A stretch of 64,000 nt of DNA, taken from Quercus robur (lineage: Eukaryota > Streptophyta > Magnoliopsida > Fagales > Fagaceae). The position numbers and the translations under genes are program-made. Under the pieces are notes generated by a model that saw only the letters and a list, made by a program, of their open reading frames with translations, did not search any database and was not told the DNA's origin. This document shows positions 33,465 to 48,229 of this stretch, piece after piece (positions within the stretch are counted from its first letter, which is position 1; each line of letters starts with the position of its first letter). The DNA lies in the NCBI RefSeq assembly GCF_932294415.1, contig NC_065535.1, forward strand, positions 26,190,782 through 26,254,781. The letters are read 5' to 3'.

Positions 33465-36400
33465 GGAATGGAGATCTGTTCATGTTCATATGAACAACCC
33501 TTTTAATATCCTTCCAATGAAGATCCTCCTTGGGAATTACAGAGGTGCAGATAACTGCAACTTCTGTCGTAATTTCGCTAATCTAAACCGCGTTCACCGA
33601 CTCGACATTACTGTCATTATAGAGACTCGCATATCAGGTCATCGCGCCAAGGCAGTCAGCCTTTCCTTAGGATTTGACAGTGTTTGCCATTCTGATGCAA
33701 CTGGCTTTCAGGGAGGCATATGGGTTCTTTGGAACGACAATAACATCTCCCTCGACATCCTGTCAATGATTGAGCAATCTATCAATGCCTTTGTGCTGGT
33801 AAGTCTCGTAAACCCCTCCTCCTCTTGGCTTTTCTCTGCTATTTATGCTAGTCCAGACTTTAACAAGCGCTTAACACTTTGGGAAGAACTCTCATCTCTT
33901 ACACCCCATTCCCACCTCCCTTGGATGCTAGCTAGGGACTTTAATGAGATCTTAACACACCATGAAAGCCTCAGCAGCACCCCTTTTGCCGAAGGCGCAT
34001 GACCATCTTCAACAATTTCATTAACTCGTGTAACCTCATTGACCTCGGTTACAATGGACCCTGCTTTACCTGGACAAACAAAAGAGACACAGGCCTTATT
34101 ATGAAGCGTTTCGACAGAGTTCTTGCCAACTCCCACTGGAAACTCCTCTTTGAAGAAACAAATGTCCTCCACCTTCCTAGAGCTTCTTCTAACCACCACC
34201 CGATCCTTGTCAACACAAACCCACTCCCCTTCAATTACGGCCAATGACCCTTCCGTCTCAAAACCATCTGGTTCACCGACACCTCCTTCCTCAGCATCAT
34301 TAAAGACTTATGGCGTGCCCTCCCTAATGATATCTCCCTGGCAATCCAAACCTTCACCCAGCGGGCTAAGATGTGGAATCGTAACACTTTCGGCAATATT
34401 TTCCACAAGAAAAAAAGGGTTTTGGCACATCTAAACGGCATCCAAAAAGCCCAATGCTACGGGCAAAACAACTTTCTCTCAATTCTTGAAAGAAAACTTG
34501 CGAAGGACTACCAGCAAATCCTTCGTATGGAAGAAGAATTTTAGGCGTTGAAATCTAGAACCAAATGGAACCTCCTCGGGGACAGAAACACAAACTTCTT
34601 CCACTTATCTACCATTTGCCAAAGACGTCGTAACAAAATCTGGTATATGAAAAACTATGTTTGCAATTGGTCTTACGACCCCACCGAGATCAAAAAAATC
34701 ATCCTTTCTCACTTCACTAACCTTTACTCCTCGAAAACCTATTATGTCCCCCTCTCTCGACCAACCCCACAAAATTTTCCCTTCATTCCCACTCACATCT
34801 CTAACGCTATCTCGGGTGAGGTCATAGATAGCGAAATAAGAGCAGCCATCTTCTCCTTCAAGCCTATGAAAGCCCAAGGGCTAGACGGTTTACATCCTAT
34901 CTTTTTCCAAAAGTTCTGGAACATTATGGGACAATTAGTCACAACCCATGTCAAGAACGTCTTCAAATCAAAGAAAATCTCTAAAAACTTGAACGCTACC
35001 CTCATATGTCTTATCCCAAAAGTTGCCAAACTAGAAATAATACAACAATTCCAACCCATCGGCCTTTGCAACACCATTTACAAGACAATCACAAAAATCA
35101 TTTTTCTCAGAATCAAGCCTTACCTTGATGACCTCATCCACCCTTTCCAGGCTAGCTTCATCCCTGGTCGAAAAGCTAGTGACAACATCATCCTAGCTAA
35201 AGAAGTCATCCCTACTATGTCCATCTTCAATAGCAAAAAAGGTCTCATGGCTCTAAAAATAGATTTGGAAAAGGCCTTTGATAGACTGAATAGGGCTTCA
35301 TCAAACATATTCTTGAATTCTTCAACTTCCCTAGTGACAAGATCGAGCTCATCATGTCCTGCATTACCACTTCCAACCTCTTGATACTAGCGAATAGGGA
35401 AAGACTGAATTACTTCCTACCTTCCTGGGGAATATGGCAAGGTGACCCCCTATCTCCTTACATCTTTATCCTCTGCATGGAGTACCTTGCCCGTCTCATC
35501 CACAATGAAGTTGAATCAAAAAAATTGGAAGGAATCAAAACAACTAGGGATGACCCAACCTTTTCTCATCTCCTCTTCGCGAACAACCTCATCTTGTTCA
35601 CTAAAGCCACTAAAAGAAGCTACCTTACAATAAAAAACACCCTTGACAAATTTTGCTCCACCTCGGTCCAAAAAATTAACCACTGCAAATCAAAAATTTA
35701 TTTCTCCCCCCACACCTTGTCATCCATCGTTGATTCAGTGGAAAATGAGCTTGGCATTAGAGCTTGCACCGACTTTGGAAAATATCTTGGTGTTCCCATT
35801 ATCATAGATAAAAGGAATACTAGAGCTTTCAACTTTATTGTCGACAAACTTCACTCTATGCTCTCCAGTTGGAAAGCCTGTTCCCTCTCACTAGCGGGAC
35901 GCCTTACCCTTATCAACGCCGTCACCATTGCCATTCCCATTCATGTCATGCAATGCACCTTTCTATGGGGAGAGACCGCTCAAAAGAGAAAAATCCACCT
36001 CTTGAGTTGGCAGATTGTCACGAAGCCCAAACGGTTAGGAGGCCTTGGCATTAAAAAAAGTTTACATAGGAACAAAGCTCTCCTTGCAAAACGCATCTGG
36101 CACATTCGCACCAACCCAAATGAGCTCCACGCACTCATGCTGAATAACAAATACCCTCAGAAAGCTAATGCTTCTAGACGTAAATCACCCACTTGGGCTA
36201 GCCTTTGTAAGGTTGAAAGTATATGTGACACTGGCATAAGATGGTTCATCCACAACGGAAACACCACCAGCTTCTGGCAAGACAATTGGACGGGAAGCGG
36301 TCCACTTTGAAACCTCATCCATGTGCCCTTCAAAAGAAATGAACACACTCTAAAAATCTACAACACCTAGGACATGGAGAAAAACTGGTCCTTCGATGTT

Positions 36401-37413
36401 GTTTCGTTTGTTTTGCCTACAAAAATCATCAACACGATTTGTGCCACCCCCAGACCTTTCTTTTCCAATCAAAATGACCTCCCGACATGGAATCACTTGC
36501 CGAATGGCCTCTTTAACACAAGCTCAACCTACAACATTTCCCTTGAGCTCCCTAACACTCCCTCTCCCCACTCCACTACATCATGGAAATGGCTTTGGAA
36601 AGTTTGTACCATACCTTGTATTCTATCCTTCCTTTGGCTAGCCAGTCACGATCACTTCGCCACCAAAGCCCTCCTCCATGAGAGAAATATTCTCCAAGAT
36701 AATCTTTGCCCCCTCTGCCATGCAAGCGTGGAATCTACCCTCCACATTCTTAGAGACTGCTCCCAGATTTCACCCATATGGACCAACCTCACCCACTAGA
36801 ATCTTCCTTTTGATTTCATTTGTAACCCCACCCATGCATGGCTAGAAAAGATGGCTACCGCCTACCAACACTCCACCCTCAACAACATCCCCTGGACCGT
36901 CATCTTCCCAGTTGCAGTCTAGTCCATATGGTTAGCAAGAAATAAACTAGTCATGGAATTGGCCAGTTTTGAATGTCACACCATGATTAACTAAATCAAA
37001 TCCATAGCCACGAACCTTCTCTACTGCCTCCCCTCCATATCTCACACCGCCCAGAAGGTTTCCAAACTCATTGGTTGGAAACCTCCGCCATTGGGCTTCT
37101 TTAAGTTAAATTTTGATGGATCAGCTACACCAGAAAAATCAGGCATACTCACTCTATGGCAGCAGAGCTATGGGGCCTCCGCGATGGACTAATGATAGCA
37201 AAGAACCTAAATATCAGAAATCTCGTTGTTAAAGTGGATGCAATGACCGTTGCAAAAATTCTCTCCTCTGAAAATATGATTTCTGACTCCACACATCCTT
37301 ACAGTGCTATTATTGTTGATTGCAAGTCCCTCTTCCAGCATTTTGAGGACATTCAAGTTAATCATATCCACCACGAAGGAAACCACTGTGCGGATATTTT
37401 GGCAAAGGAATAA
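33465..37413 (+). pseudogene. LINE ORF2 (endonuclease, reverse transcriptase, RNase H), dead
   Basis: The endonuclease spans about 33520-34245 ('ILLGNYRGADN', 'DITVIIETRISG', 'LFSAIYASPD', 'WMLARDFNEIL', 'NLIDLGYNGPCFTWTNKR'), with a frame change near 33990. The RT spans about 34550-36310: 'KPMKAQGLDGLHPIFFQKFW', 'FIPGRKASDNIILAKE', 'LMALKIDLEKAFDRL', a frame change near 35290, then 'GIWQGDPLSPYIFILCMEYL' and FANNLIL, where FADDL is expected. zf-RVT is at 36530-36790 ('LCPLCHASVESTLHILRDC'). An RNase H piece is at 37100-37413. Stops occur at about 34247, 34542, 36310 and 36799. The changed active site plus the stops make it inactive. Confidence 0.88.
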
Positions 37414-37589
37414 GTCTCTTTAGACAGATTTTACTGTTCACCCCCATCCCCCTTCCTCTATCTTGTACCAGCTTATAGTTAACTCTTGGGGTGTTGCATA
37501 CCCCAGACTTTGTAACCTTTCTTAGTTTTAATGCAAATTCTGGATTACCAAAAAAAAAAAAAAAAAAAAAAAGGTTCTACAAGACTTTT

Positions 37590-38150
37590 GGGTACACCCT
37601 ACATAATAGTTTTTGAATGCCAATTTATTAAGATTCATTCATTTATTTATTTTTATTTTTTTGAGAAATAATTCATTCATTAGTTATGTGTCCGTGAGCG
37701 TCTTCTTTTTTTCTTTTCTTTTTTTTTGAGAAAATGTGTCCGTGTGCTAAAAAGAAGCTGTAAGATTTTAATTTTTTAATAAAATGTTAGGTTTTCTAAT
37801 AAATTATTTTTCATTAAATTTTGTTTGAAATTTCATGAAATTTTCTTGGGAACAAATAGAGATGGAGGAAGGATAATTTCATATATTAAGTTTAAGTGTA
37901 AGAGTCCAATTTAGTTAGTGAGTCCAAAAGTCACGTGTGGTGCAAGTGCTTACATTTTTCATTGGACCTAAAAATTAAACAAAAGGCAATGAATTGAGTG
38001 TAAGGTATTTTTAAAATTAGGGGTGGAGGCAAGGGTTCGATCATATGTTCTTGTAATTTTGGCATTAAACATTTTTGGGTTAAAATGAATTGACCCCTTA
38101 CAATTAATTAATTAATTACTTAAATTAATTAATTAGATCAAATTTCATGT
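37590..38150. other. AT-rich spacer after the LINE
   Basis: No gene is seen. T-runs near 37655 and 37706-37727, and 'aattaattaatta' near 38104-38130. Confidence 0.4.
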
Positions 38151-38154
38151 AACA

Positions 38155-38697
38155 GCGTGGCAGCACAAACAAATCACCAAATTATCTAAATGCAGCGGAA
38201 ACTAAATTTGACATAGGTAATTTGTTTACTAATGGGGAAAACCTCCAAGACAAAAACCACACTGGGTGATTTTCAAGTCACCATTCCCAAGAATCTACTA
38301 TTATCAATTACAAGCGGTTACAAGTATAAGGAATCTTATCAAACCCTTTGGCCTATCCCGAAATACCAACCTACAATTGAACCCTTACTCTAATACCCAA
38401 TTGGACTTGTATTGTAGTGGCAATCTTCCAGTTCAATGCACGAATCACAGTATATGACTAACCAATGATGCACGGATCCAAGTACTTGACTAACACCAGC
38501 AACTTGAAGAAGATGTTGGCTGCAAAGTTCTTCAGTTCATCAACGATGATGATTAGGAAGCTCTTTGGTTACAAAACCCTTGGCGTAAAGACGCAATAGC
38601 TTATTCAGAGAGAATAATGAACTGGGGCACTTTATACATATGCGACTGCCTTTAAAATAATCCTTATATATGTCTACGGTTGTGAGAAAAGAAACCC

Positions 38698-38731
<34 letters not shown>

Positions 38732-39021
38732 AGCATGGGCTAAAAATCAGATTTGGAATTTCTGATTTTTAAGTCTTGACAGAAACAGCTTGTGTCGAGC
38801 TTCAACATTAAATCTCAATAGAAAGGATTTTGTCGAAACTTCTGTCGAGCTTTAATGAACAGCTCTTCTTCACTTGTTTCTTGGTCAGATCTTCATGGCT
38901 TTAACACTTGACTTGAACAACATGTTTCTTGAAGTCTTAAACCCATCCTAGATCTACCCAATTACATGTAAAGTGCATTTTGTCAAAAGATTAGCCAATT
39001 ACATAAAATATGTTCCTAACA
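38155..39021 (-). mobile_element. Probable copia solo LTR
   Basis: On the minus strand the segment begins TGTTAGGAACATATTTTATG at 39021. It has a promoter-like region around 38630-38720 and a downstream part with 'gggaaaacctccaagaca' (plus strand). The general layout resembles the LTR of the copia relic at 12080-12939. The right edge and its target duplication are uncertain. There is no coding sequence. It is a fossil. Confidence 0.5.
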
Positions 39022-39590
39022 AACATAATTGGGGTGATAGTTTAAGTTGAAAATTTGTAATTTGCCTTTTCTTCCATATAGTAAGATTTGAACCGATGGA
39101 ATGCTATTCACTCCATGATTGTTAACATTAGTGTAGGCTCCTTTACACCCGAATTCTTTATTCCACAACTATAGAGTTTTACCAATTGAACCAACTAAAA
39201 CCACTCCATTTTTATTTAATTTTAATTATTATAGGGAAATAGTGGAAGGTGAAAGATGTGGGATTTGATTCCCAAGTATGAGACACCAAAAAGGCTATCA
39301 TTACTGCTGGACTTGAACTGATCGCATTGACTAATGTTATTCAATATGCCGTAATGGTAAACAAGTGCATTGACTACTTGAACATTTTAAGTGCCTTGGA
39401 CATAATGATTTAGGAAGAGTTCATAAGCAAAGAAGAAAAGAGTTTACTTCTAATTGGCTTAGAGGAAAATAGGAAAATTTTCTCTAATTCAGTACATTCG
39501 ATTGATAAAAACTATCTTTATGTACCGTCATGAGATTTTTTTTAAAAAAAAAAAATCCATATTAATGGTTTTATTAATCACCACATAATA
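39022..39590. other. Spacer with a possible SINE-like remnant
   Basis: 'gtgggatttgattcccaagt' near 39257 resembles a tRNA-derived B box, but I see no tail or head. No gene. Confidence 0.3.
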
Positions 39591-39597
39591 GATTGGA

Positions 39598-39768
39598 AGG
39601 AGATATTTATCCAAACTGGTAAAGTCTCTGATGGTTGTATAAAAGATTTGGAGTTCAATCCCCAGCTACACCTAAAACCAATTAATGTCTTAGTCTAATA
39701 ATAAAGAGTTATCATTATAAGCAGACACCATAGATTGAAACTCTAAAAAATAAAAAAAAATGTTCGAG
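39598..39768 (+). mobile_element. tRNA-derived SINE
   Basis: An A-box-like 'aaactggtaaagtct' (about 39615) and a B-box-like 'ggagttcaatccccag' (about 39648-39663) are spaced as in a tRNA-derived pol III promoter. An unrelated body and an A-rich tail 'aaaaaataaaaaaaaa' near 39747-39762 follow. The length of about 170 bp suits a plant SINE. Target duplications are not clear. Confidence 0.55.
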
Positions 39769-39803
39769 AATTAATAGTTAAGGAGGAAAGGGAAGTTTAC
39801 AGC

Positions 39804-40752
39804 CAGGGGCGAACCCAGGATTTCAAGCTAGCAGGGGCCAGAGTATAAAGAAAGGAAAAAAAACTCCAAATAGGCATCCATATAGTATTAAAAATATAAA
39901 ATACACAAAATCGTTTTTTCTAAATACATTAAAATGCAATCATCTACAAACAAAGACAAATACAAAAACAAAATAATGTTTTCTTTTAATACTAGGTTGA
40001 TTAGGATTTTTTTTTTTTTTTGGTTGAAGTTAGAGCATTCACAGTAGTGGTGCTAAAAATTTTAGCTTTTATCATCTCAAAAAACTACTTTATTTATTTT
40101 ACCACCCCACTTTACAATACACCCAATATAAAATGTTCTATTTTTTTATCACTTTATTTAAAATAATATAAACAACTCATTAAAATAATAAAGAAAAAGA
40201 GAGAATTTGAGTTTTTCAATTGAAGGAAGAGATATGATCTTAATAAAATATTTTATTTTATTTTTAATAACTTGCTACAGTCAACCAGTATTTATATTAG
40301 TTTACTGTATTTGCAAAAAAAATTAGATTTAGCTTCTCCTATAACATATGATTTTTTGGTTCTTTGGTGGTAAAATAGTGTTTTTTGTTAAAATATAATC
40401 ACCATTGTGAATTTTTTTATTATTTTTGTTAAGTTTTTGGATACAGTCAACTAGTATTTGTACTAGTTTACTGTAGTTGCAAAAAATTTAACTTTAGTTT
40501 CTTCTATAACACATGATTTTTTTTGTTCTTTGGTGGTATAATAGTTTTTTTGTTAAAATACAATCACTATTGTGAATGTTTTTATTATTTTTGTTAAGTT
40601 TTTGGGTTGGACAATTACTATTTGAGCTAAACTAACTAGGCTGATTGGGAAAAGGGGGCCGAAGATTTTGGAAGGGCCCAACTATAAAAATAAAATATAT
40701 AATAAAAAAAATGGACTCAGGGGGCCCTGGGCCCCACCTGAGTCTGTCCCTG
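39804..40752. mobile_element. Non-autonomous hAT element (949 bp)
   Basis: The ends read CAGGGGCGAACCCAGG and, reversed, CAGGGACAGACTCAGG, bracketed by the 8-bp repeat tttacagc (39796-39803, 40753-40760). Subterminal 'ggggcc' motifs match the style of the 5219-7106 element but the family differs. The interior holds a directly repeated block of about 168 bp (about 40274-40441 and 40442-40608, both with 'tacagtcaac.agtatttgta') and no transposase. Confidence 0.88.
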
Positions 40753-41029
40753 TTTACAGCCCACTTTTACCTTGTGAATACATACACAGAAACAAATTTC
40801 AAAGCAACAACAATATAGCAATACCCATCATAAAAATATTACAATAGGCAAGAGTAACATAGATAAATTCTTTAAATTCATTATTAAAATATTCTCAATT
40901 GTTGGATAGATAAAACAAACAAGTTACATAAACTCTTTGTTCTCTTTACATATAAGCTTATAGATCTTATCAAATCTCTAGGGAGATCTCGTGCCACCAA
41001 TGATGCACACCATCTTGATCAGTAATGTT

Positions 41030-43604
<2,575 letters not shown>

Positions 43605-43715
43605 GGCTTAAGTTGAATGACAACGACCGTTATTGTCTTACCGAAGTTAGTCCACTTTTGTTTTGAATGCGTGTGCTCTGTTTTGTCTCTCTGTTGTGGT
43701 ACTTATACTTTTGCT
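43605..43715 (-). promoter_or_regulatory. ADH1 5' UTR and TATA box
   Basis: On the minus strand a TATA-like 'aaagtataagta' lies at about 43700-43712, roughly 100 bp before the ATG, followed by 'caacagagagacaaaacaga', a plausible leader. I did not find a convincing paired anaerobic-response motif. Confidence 0.45.
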
Positions 43716-43719
43716 CTAG

Positions 43720-44127
43720 ACTAATTAAGAAAAGCCCAACTAAGATTTTATCTTTTATCTATCAATATCTAAATAAATACGGACTATCAACAGTTTTAGG
43801 ATATATTTAGATTATTTTAAAAAAGAGAGGTTATTTTTATATAATTGATGAAGGAATTAAATTTAATATATTTTAAAATAGACAAAGTTTCGCCATAAAC
43901 ATGGTCAACGATAGAAATATTAAATATGACATTGTCACGTGCATTTGATGACTCACTTAAAGTGATTGTATACAATCAATATACTGTTGTAATTGAATAA
44001 TTAAATCTATTCATTAGTTTGGTTGTAAGTTGTAATATTAGAATAAAACTTATGATCTATTTTAAGAAATATCTCATTCATACAAATATATTTCCTAGAA
44101 AATAATATATTTTAAATTTTAGACAGC
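43720..44127. other. AT-rich spacer upstream of ADH1
   Basis: No gene or clear repeat is seen. It may hold upstream promoter elements of the ADH gene. Confidence 0.35.
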
Positions 44128-44773
44128 CTAGTCGCTAACCTGTGCGATGCACGGGAAATGTATTGAGTACAATATATAATTTAATCTTTGTTTATTTTAC
44201 TACAACACCAAAATTGAATTTGTAAAATAAAATCATATAGCTAAAACATTTGTTAACAGCTATACATTTCAGACATTTATTAAACTATATTATTATTATT
44301 ATTATCAACTTAAGAATATGACTCACTAAAGTCATGAAAAACACAAGATTCATTACAAAAAAAAAAAAAAAAAAAAAAAAAGCATCTTTAGTCTTTATAG
44401 ATTTTGCCTAAGTACCCAGATACGATGACACATACTCACACAAAAATCATTAAAGAAAGAATCAAAGAACATACACAACATGTACATACGCTATGAAAGT
44501 AAAAATAAGAAAAACAAAAGAGACGTAAACACGGACAATTAAAGAAAAAATATAGGAAAAAAAAGTTAGGAATAGAAATATAAGATAAAGATGGGTTACC
44601 CTCAAAAAGAATAATCCATGGATATTCATTGAAATCTTCTAGATAATTTCTGATAATAAAAAAAATAAAACCCAAAAGTTATGATGTTAAAACTTCCAAA
44701 AGGCCAAATTTTTTTTCTTTTTTTTTTTTTTAAATCAGAAGATTCAAAGCTTCAAAAGTATTGAAATAAAACA

Positions 44774-44804
<31 letters not shown>

Positions 44805-46150
44805 AAATTATGCAATAGAGAAATACAATAGAAAGAAGGGAATCTATGATTATAGTAATTTTTCTACTATTGAAATTGGCTAGACAATTAAATGTATCGC
44901 AAAAAATGAACTTAAAAATTCATATGTAAATCAAACAATTAGAATATTTTGAGCCAAGAATTTATTAAAACAAAACAAAAATTATGTGACTACACAATGG
45001 AGAAATATAATAAACAAAAAAAAATATGTCTACACAACATAGAAATATTAGAGAAATATGAGTTACCTTTTAAATGTTAAAATTCAAAATATTAAAACTT
45101 TTAAAAGGTTAAAAAAATTTGAAAATTTAATTAAAAGATTCAGGCCCAGCAATTAAATAAACAAAACAACAATTGACAAACTTATAAGAAAAAGCAACAA
45201 ATCTATAATTTTTATTGAACAAATCAAATAACCCTAACCTTGATGCATTGACCGAAGAAGGAGAGGAGTCCAATACATAAGTGGAATATGTGAATTGTGA
45301 GCATGAGCTGCCCTCAAAAAAAATCTTGAAGAAAAATAAGTTTTAAGGAGAAAATTGTGTTGCAGCAAAAGAAGATAATAACAGATCTAATCATAAAATC
45401 TAAAATAAAAAGAATTTAAAATAAAAAAAATAAAAAAATAGTGGTGACCAATGGCCATACATATAGATATAAGATATTGACCAACCTTTATAAAAAGATG
45501 TCAGTTTCAATATTCACTTTGTGGTGAGGGTCCTCAACCCAGCGAGTGCCATCTCTCTGCGACAAGAATCCCTAATCCCCTTTTCCTTTCTTCCTTAGTT
45601 TCTCTTTTCCATGACTCTCATATCTTGTAAAACCAACGTAATTTATAGAGACTAAAATTAAGGTGGGCGTACTCTTTTTCTCTATCTTCATGGAATATTT
45701 ACAATGAAATTACTAATATAGTGCAATGAAGTTGCTCATATTTTGGATGGACTTTTACTGTCAATGATTTGAGTAGGAACGGTCATAACTAATAAGCATT
45801 GTCAATATTCATAGTTAGAATATTTCTACGAAACTTACTGGTAATTAAGTTCGCTTTGCGGAGTAGGTTAGCGTTGGAGACTTGTTGATTTGGAAGAGAC
45901 TGGTAGACAACTTCGATGCTTTCAGTTTGGCCGTAACCTTCTCTTCTAATTTTGGGGCTTAGGTTTTCTACGCAAACAATTCTTAAATAGGAGAGAGTAG
46001 AGACGGTGGGAGAGTGTCCTTATTTGGCTAGAAGTCTAATTTGCATTGGAAAAAGAAAACAGTGATGAGGTGGAAAATTTAATTTAATTTAAATATTGTG
46101 CTGACGTGGAAAATTGTGGGAGTTTCAAAAACTTTGGTTATATATATAGA
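44128..46150 (-). mobile_element. Helitron-like element, non-autonomous (about 2.0 kb)
   Basis: On the minus strand it begins TCTATATATATAACC after an A (right edge 46150) and continues 'aactcccacaattttccacg', a form I recall from plant Helitron 5' ends. It finishes with a hairpin 'cccgtgcatcgcacagg' and 'ttagcgaCTAG' at 44128, a CTRR terminus. The base following the end is G rather than the expected T, a weak point. No Rep/helicase frame is present. It includes long A and T runs (44357-44380, 44710-44731) and (TA)n near 44776-44810. Confidence 0.6.
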
Positions 46151-46214
46151 TGAGTTATTTTTTGATGATTTTTTATTTCCATAATTGTTAGGTGGAAATA
46201 TATTAATGTTAGAA

Positions 46215-46410
46215 ATTATTACATTTACTAAGGAATAGCTATTACAACTCTTTTAGAGAGGAATAGTTATTCTTCATTTTAAAGAATAGCTATTCATAAG
46301 GAATGACTATCCTCTGTAATAAAAACATAATCAAACTATTGAATAGTTAAACCATAGGAATAACTATTATATTACAGTGCCTATTACAGTCTACCAAACG
46401 TGCCCTTAGT
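46215..46410. mobile_element. Degraded MITE built on 'aatagctatt' motifs
   Basis: The right end, reversed, reads 'actaagggcacgtttggtag', a common plant MITE terminus. Inside, 'ggaatagctatt' / 'aatagttattc' recurs in both orientations. The left end is eroded. It is non-coding. Confidence 0.45.
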
Positions 46411-46689
46411 ATTCTTAAAAAAAAAAGTGTGATTTAGTAAGTCTTGTATATTGCACATGAAAATGACACATTTTATCTTTTTATTATTGGTTGTATTCTT
46501 ATGCTACAATTAAATTTGTAGTCAAACTTTTTTTTTTTTTTTGGAGAAACATTTGTTGTCAAACTTTGTTCAAATAAAATAGGGACAATTATATGTTACA
46601 TTTATTGTTCATGTAAAGCATACACATTATGCTCCACCTCTTGAACTAAGAATTCTAGATAATTTTAATCCTCAACTTCTATCTCAATA

Positions 46690-46735
46690 ATAAATCCCCC
46701 CCACCACACCCCCCCCCCCCCCCCCCAAAAAAAAA
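46690..46735. repeat. Poly-C / poly-A low-complexity run
   Basis: C-rich tract 'ccccccccc...' directly followed by an A-run. I see no associated gene. Confidence 0.7.
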
Positions 46736-47006
46736 TAAAACTCAATAAATTTGGGAATGCATACAAATTAAATTACAACTATGCCCTCAAAGTAATAAGG
46801 AATTTTAATTGTGCCTCTTTATTTTTAAAAATTTTTATTTTAGTTATTGACATTATATATATTAGTGTATAACCTTATGCATATGCACGGGTACATTTAA
46901 AAACAATTACGAATACACACATATATGAGTTCAAATTATACATAGTGTTAGAGTTACAACTTCCACATTTTTTAAGTCATGAATTTCTAATATATGTAAT
47001 GATTTC

Positions 47007-47037
<31 letters not shown>

Positions 47038-47038
<1 letters not shown>

Positions 47039-47425
47039 GGATTGGGTTCAACTTAAACCTAGTATAACTCTAAGTAATGTTACACCACCCAATAACTTGT
47101 TATATAATTCATATTTTGAAAATTTCACCGTTGAATTATATGTATTTAACATTAATGCCAATTTTCATGTCAATTGGATGTTATTTACAGTTCAAACTCA
47201 TCTTTTATGTATTATTTTAAACTACAAAAATTTGAATTTAAATAATTGATTGATGACATAACTATTAATTTTTTAACACTTTGAAATTTTGCAAGTATAG
47301 AGAATATACGAAGATAATGTAATCTAACGGTGGATTTGTCAAAATTCACATCCAATTAAAAAATATTGAGTAGTGTAACACTACTTAAAGTTACACCAGA
47401 TGTAACTTGAACCCATCCCTATATA
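47038..47425. mobile_element. MITE with long inverted repeats (about 390 bp)
   Basis: The left arm runs 'attgggttcaacttaaacct...gtaatgttacacca...caataactt'. The right arm, reversed, runs 'gatgggttcaagttacatct...gtagtgttacactactcaata', giving about 75 bp of pairing. It lies between (TA)n runs, so a TA target is possible but cannot be proven. It is non-coding. Confidence 0.72.
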
Positions 47426-47429
47426 TATA

Positions 47430-47735
47430 TATATACACACACACACATATATAATTTAGAATCTAATTGGATTTAAACTCTTTGGTTTTATACTCAATAA
47501 TTTACTTGCCACAAATTTTTTTTAAAAATTAGATAGGATAGGTGGCGCAAAATTGAACTCCAAATTGAACTCCAATTGAAATCCAAATTAGAATTTAATT
47601 GGATTTAGACTCTTTCCATTTTTGCACTTAATAATTCACTTGACACAAAAACTTTAAAATTAAATGGGACACGTGGTGCAAAATAGGACTCCAATTTAGA
47701 ATCTAATTAAACTTTCTCTAAGTTATGGATTTAAC
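47430..47735. other. Spacer with local duplicated sentences
   Basis: Two diverged direct repeats of about 110 bp ('ttggatttaaactctttggt...aattgaactccaa' near 47468 and 'attggatttagactctttcc...caaaataggactccaa' near 47607) make a tandem pair. No gene is seen. Confidence 0.5.
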
Positions 47736-47739
47736 TATA

Positions 47740-48081
47740 TCTATATTACTCATAACAGGATTCCTTATTTGGGTTTCATTATTTTACGTACTAAAATATC
47801 ATTACACAAAATTTTAAATTCTCTAAAATATCCCTATCTTTTAGTTAAATAATTTTAAATTTAAAATCAAATTGGTTAAAAGTGTAATTTACTAATTTTT
47901 TTAAAAGTTCCTAAGTTTTTAGGCTTTCAAACTTTTATCAATTCTCACATAGAGAAAGATCCTAAAAATTATGACACTATCTCTATCTCATTTTTAAACA
48001 TTATTTCACTAAACTCTAAAAAAAAAAAAAAAAAAAAAAAAGATTCTAATCGCACGCTTAAATCGCGTGTGATGAGGCTAA
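47740..48081 (+). mobile_element. Short Helitron-like element (342 bp)
   Basis: It begins TCTATATTACTC after an A and ends 'tcgcacgcttaaatcgcgtgtgatgagg' (hairpin stem of 7 of 8 pairs) then CTAA, with T following. This fits insertion between A and T, without target duplication, as Helitrons do. It has no coding sequence. Confidence 0.6.
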
Positions 48082-48229
48082 TATATAGATAACATTTTAC
48101 TTTGAACGATTATAGCATACCAATTAATGAGGTCAGCATCAAATGCTACCAAAATTGGTCACATATGCTAGTTGGTTCAATAAAATCAAGTATTACGGAA
48201 TTTCAACCTCCTAAAAGGGAAAATTTTGG

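Larger units (their letters stand above)
27369..37570 (+). mobile_element. Nearly full-length L1-type LINE with two nested insertions
   Basis: Long near-identical flanks 'aaggtctacaagactt' (27353-27368) and 'aaggttctacaagactt' (37571-37587) form the target duplication. The 3' end carries an A-tail (37550-37572). The order is: a short leader, ORF1 (DUF4283 plus zinc knuckle), ORF2 (endonuclease, reverse transcriptase, zf-RVT, RNase H), 3' UTR and poly-A. Removing the nested elements (28182-30770 and 31330-32639) leaves about 6.3 kb, the usual plant L1 size. Several stops and frameshifts and a changed RT active site show it is dead. Confidence 0.92.

Noticed and set aside
39040-39330. A tRNA gene suggested by B-box-like 'ggatttgattccc'
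   Set aside because: No cloverleaf or A box at the right spacing; a SINE remnant is more likely.
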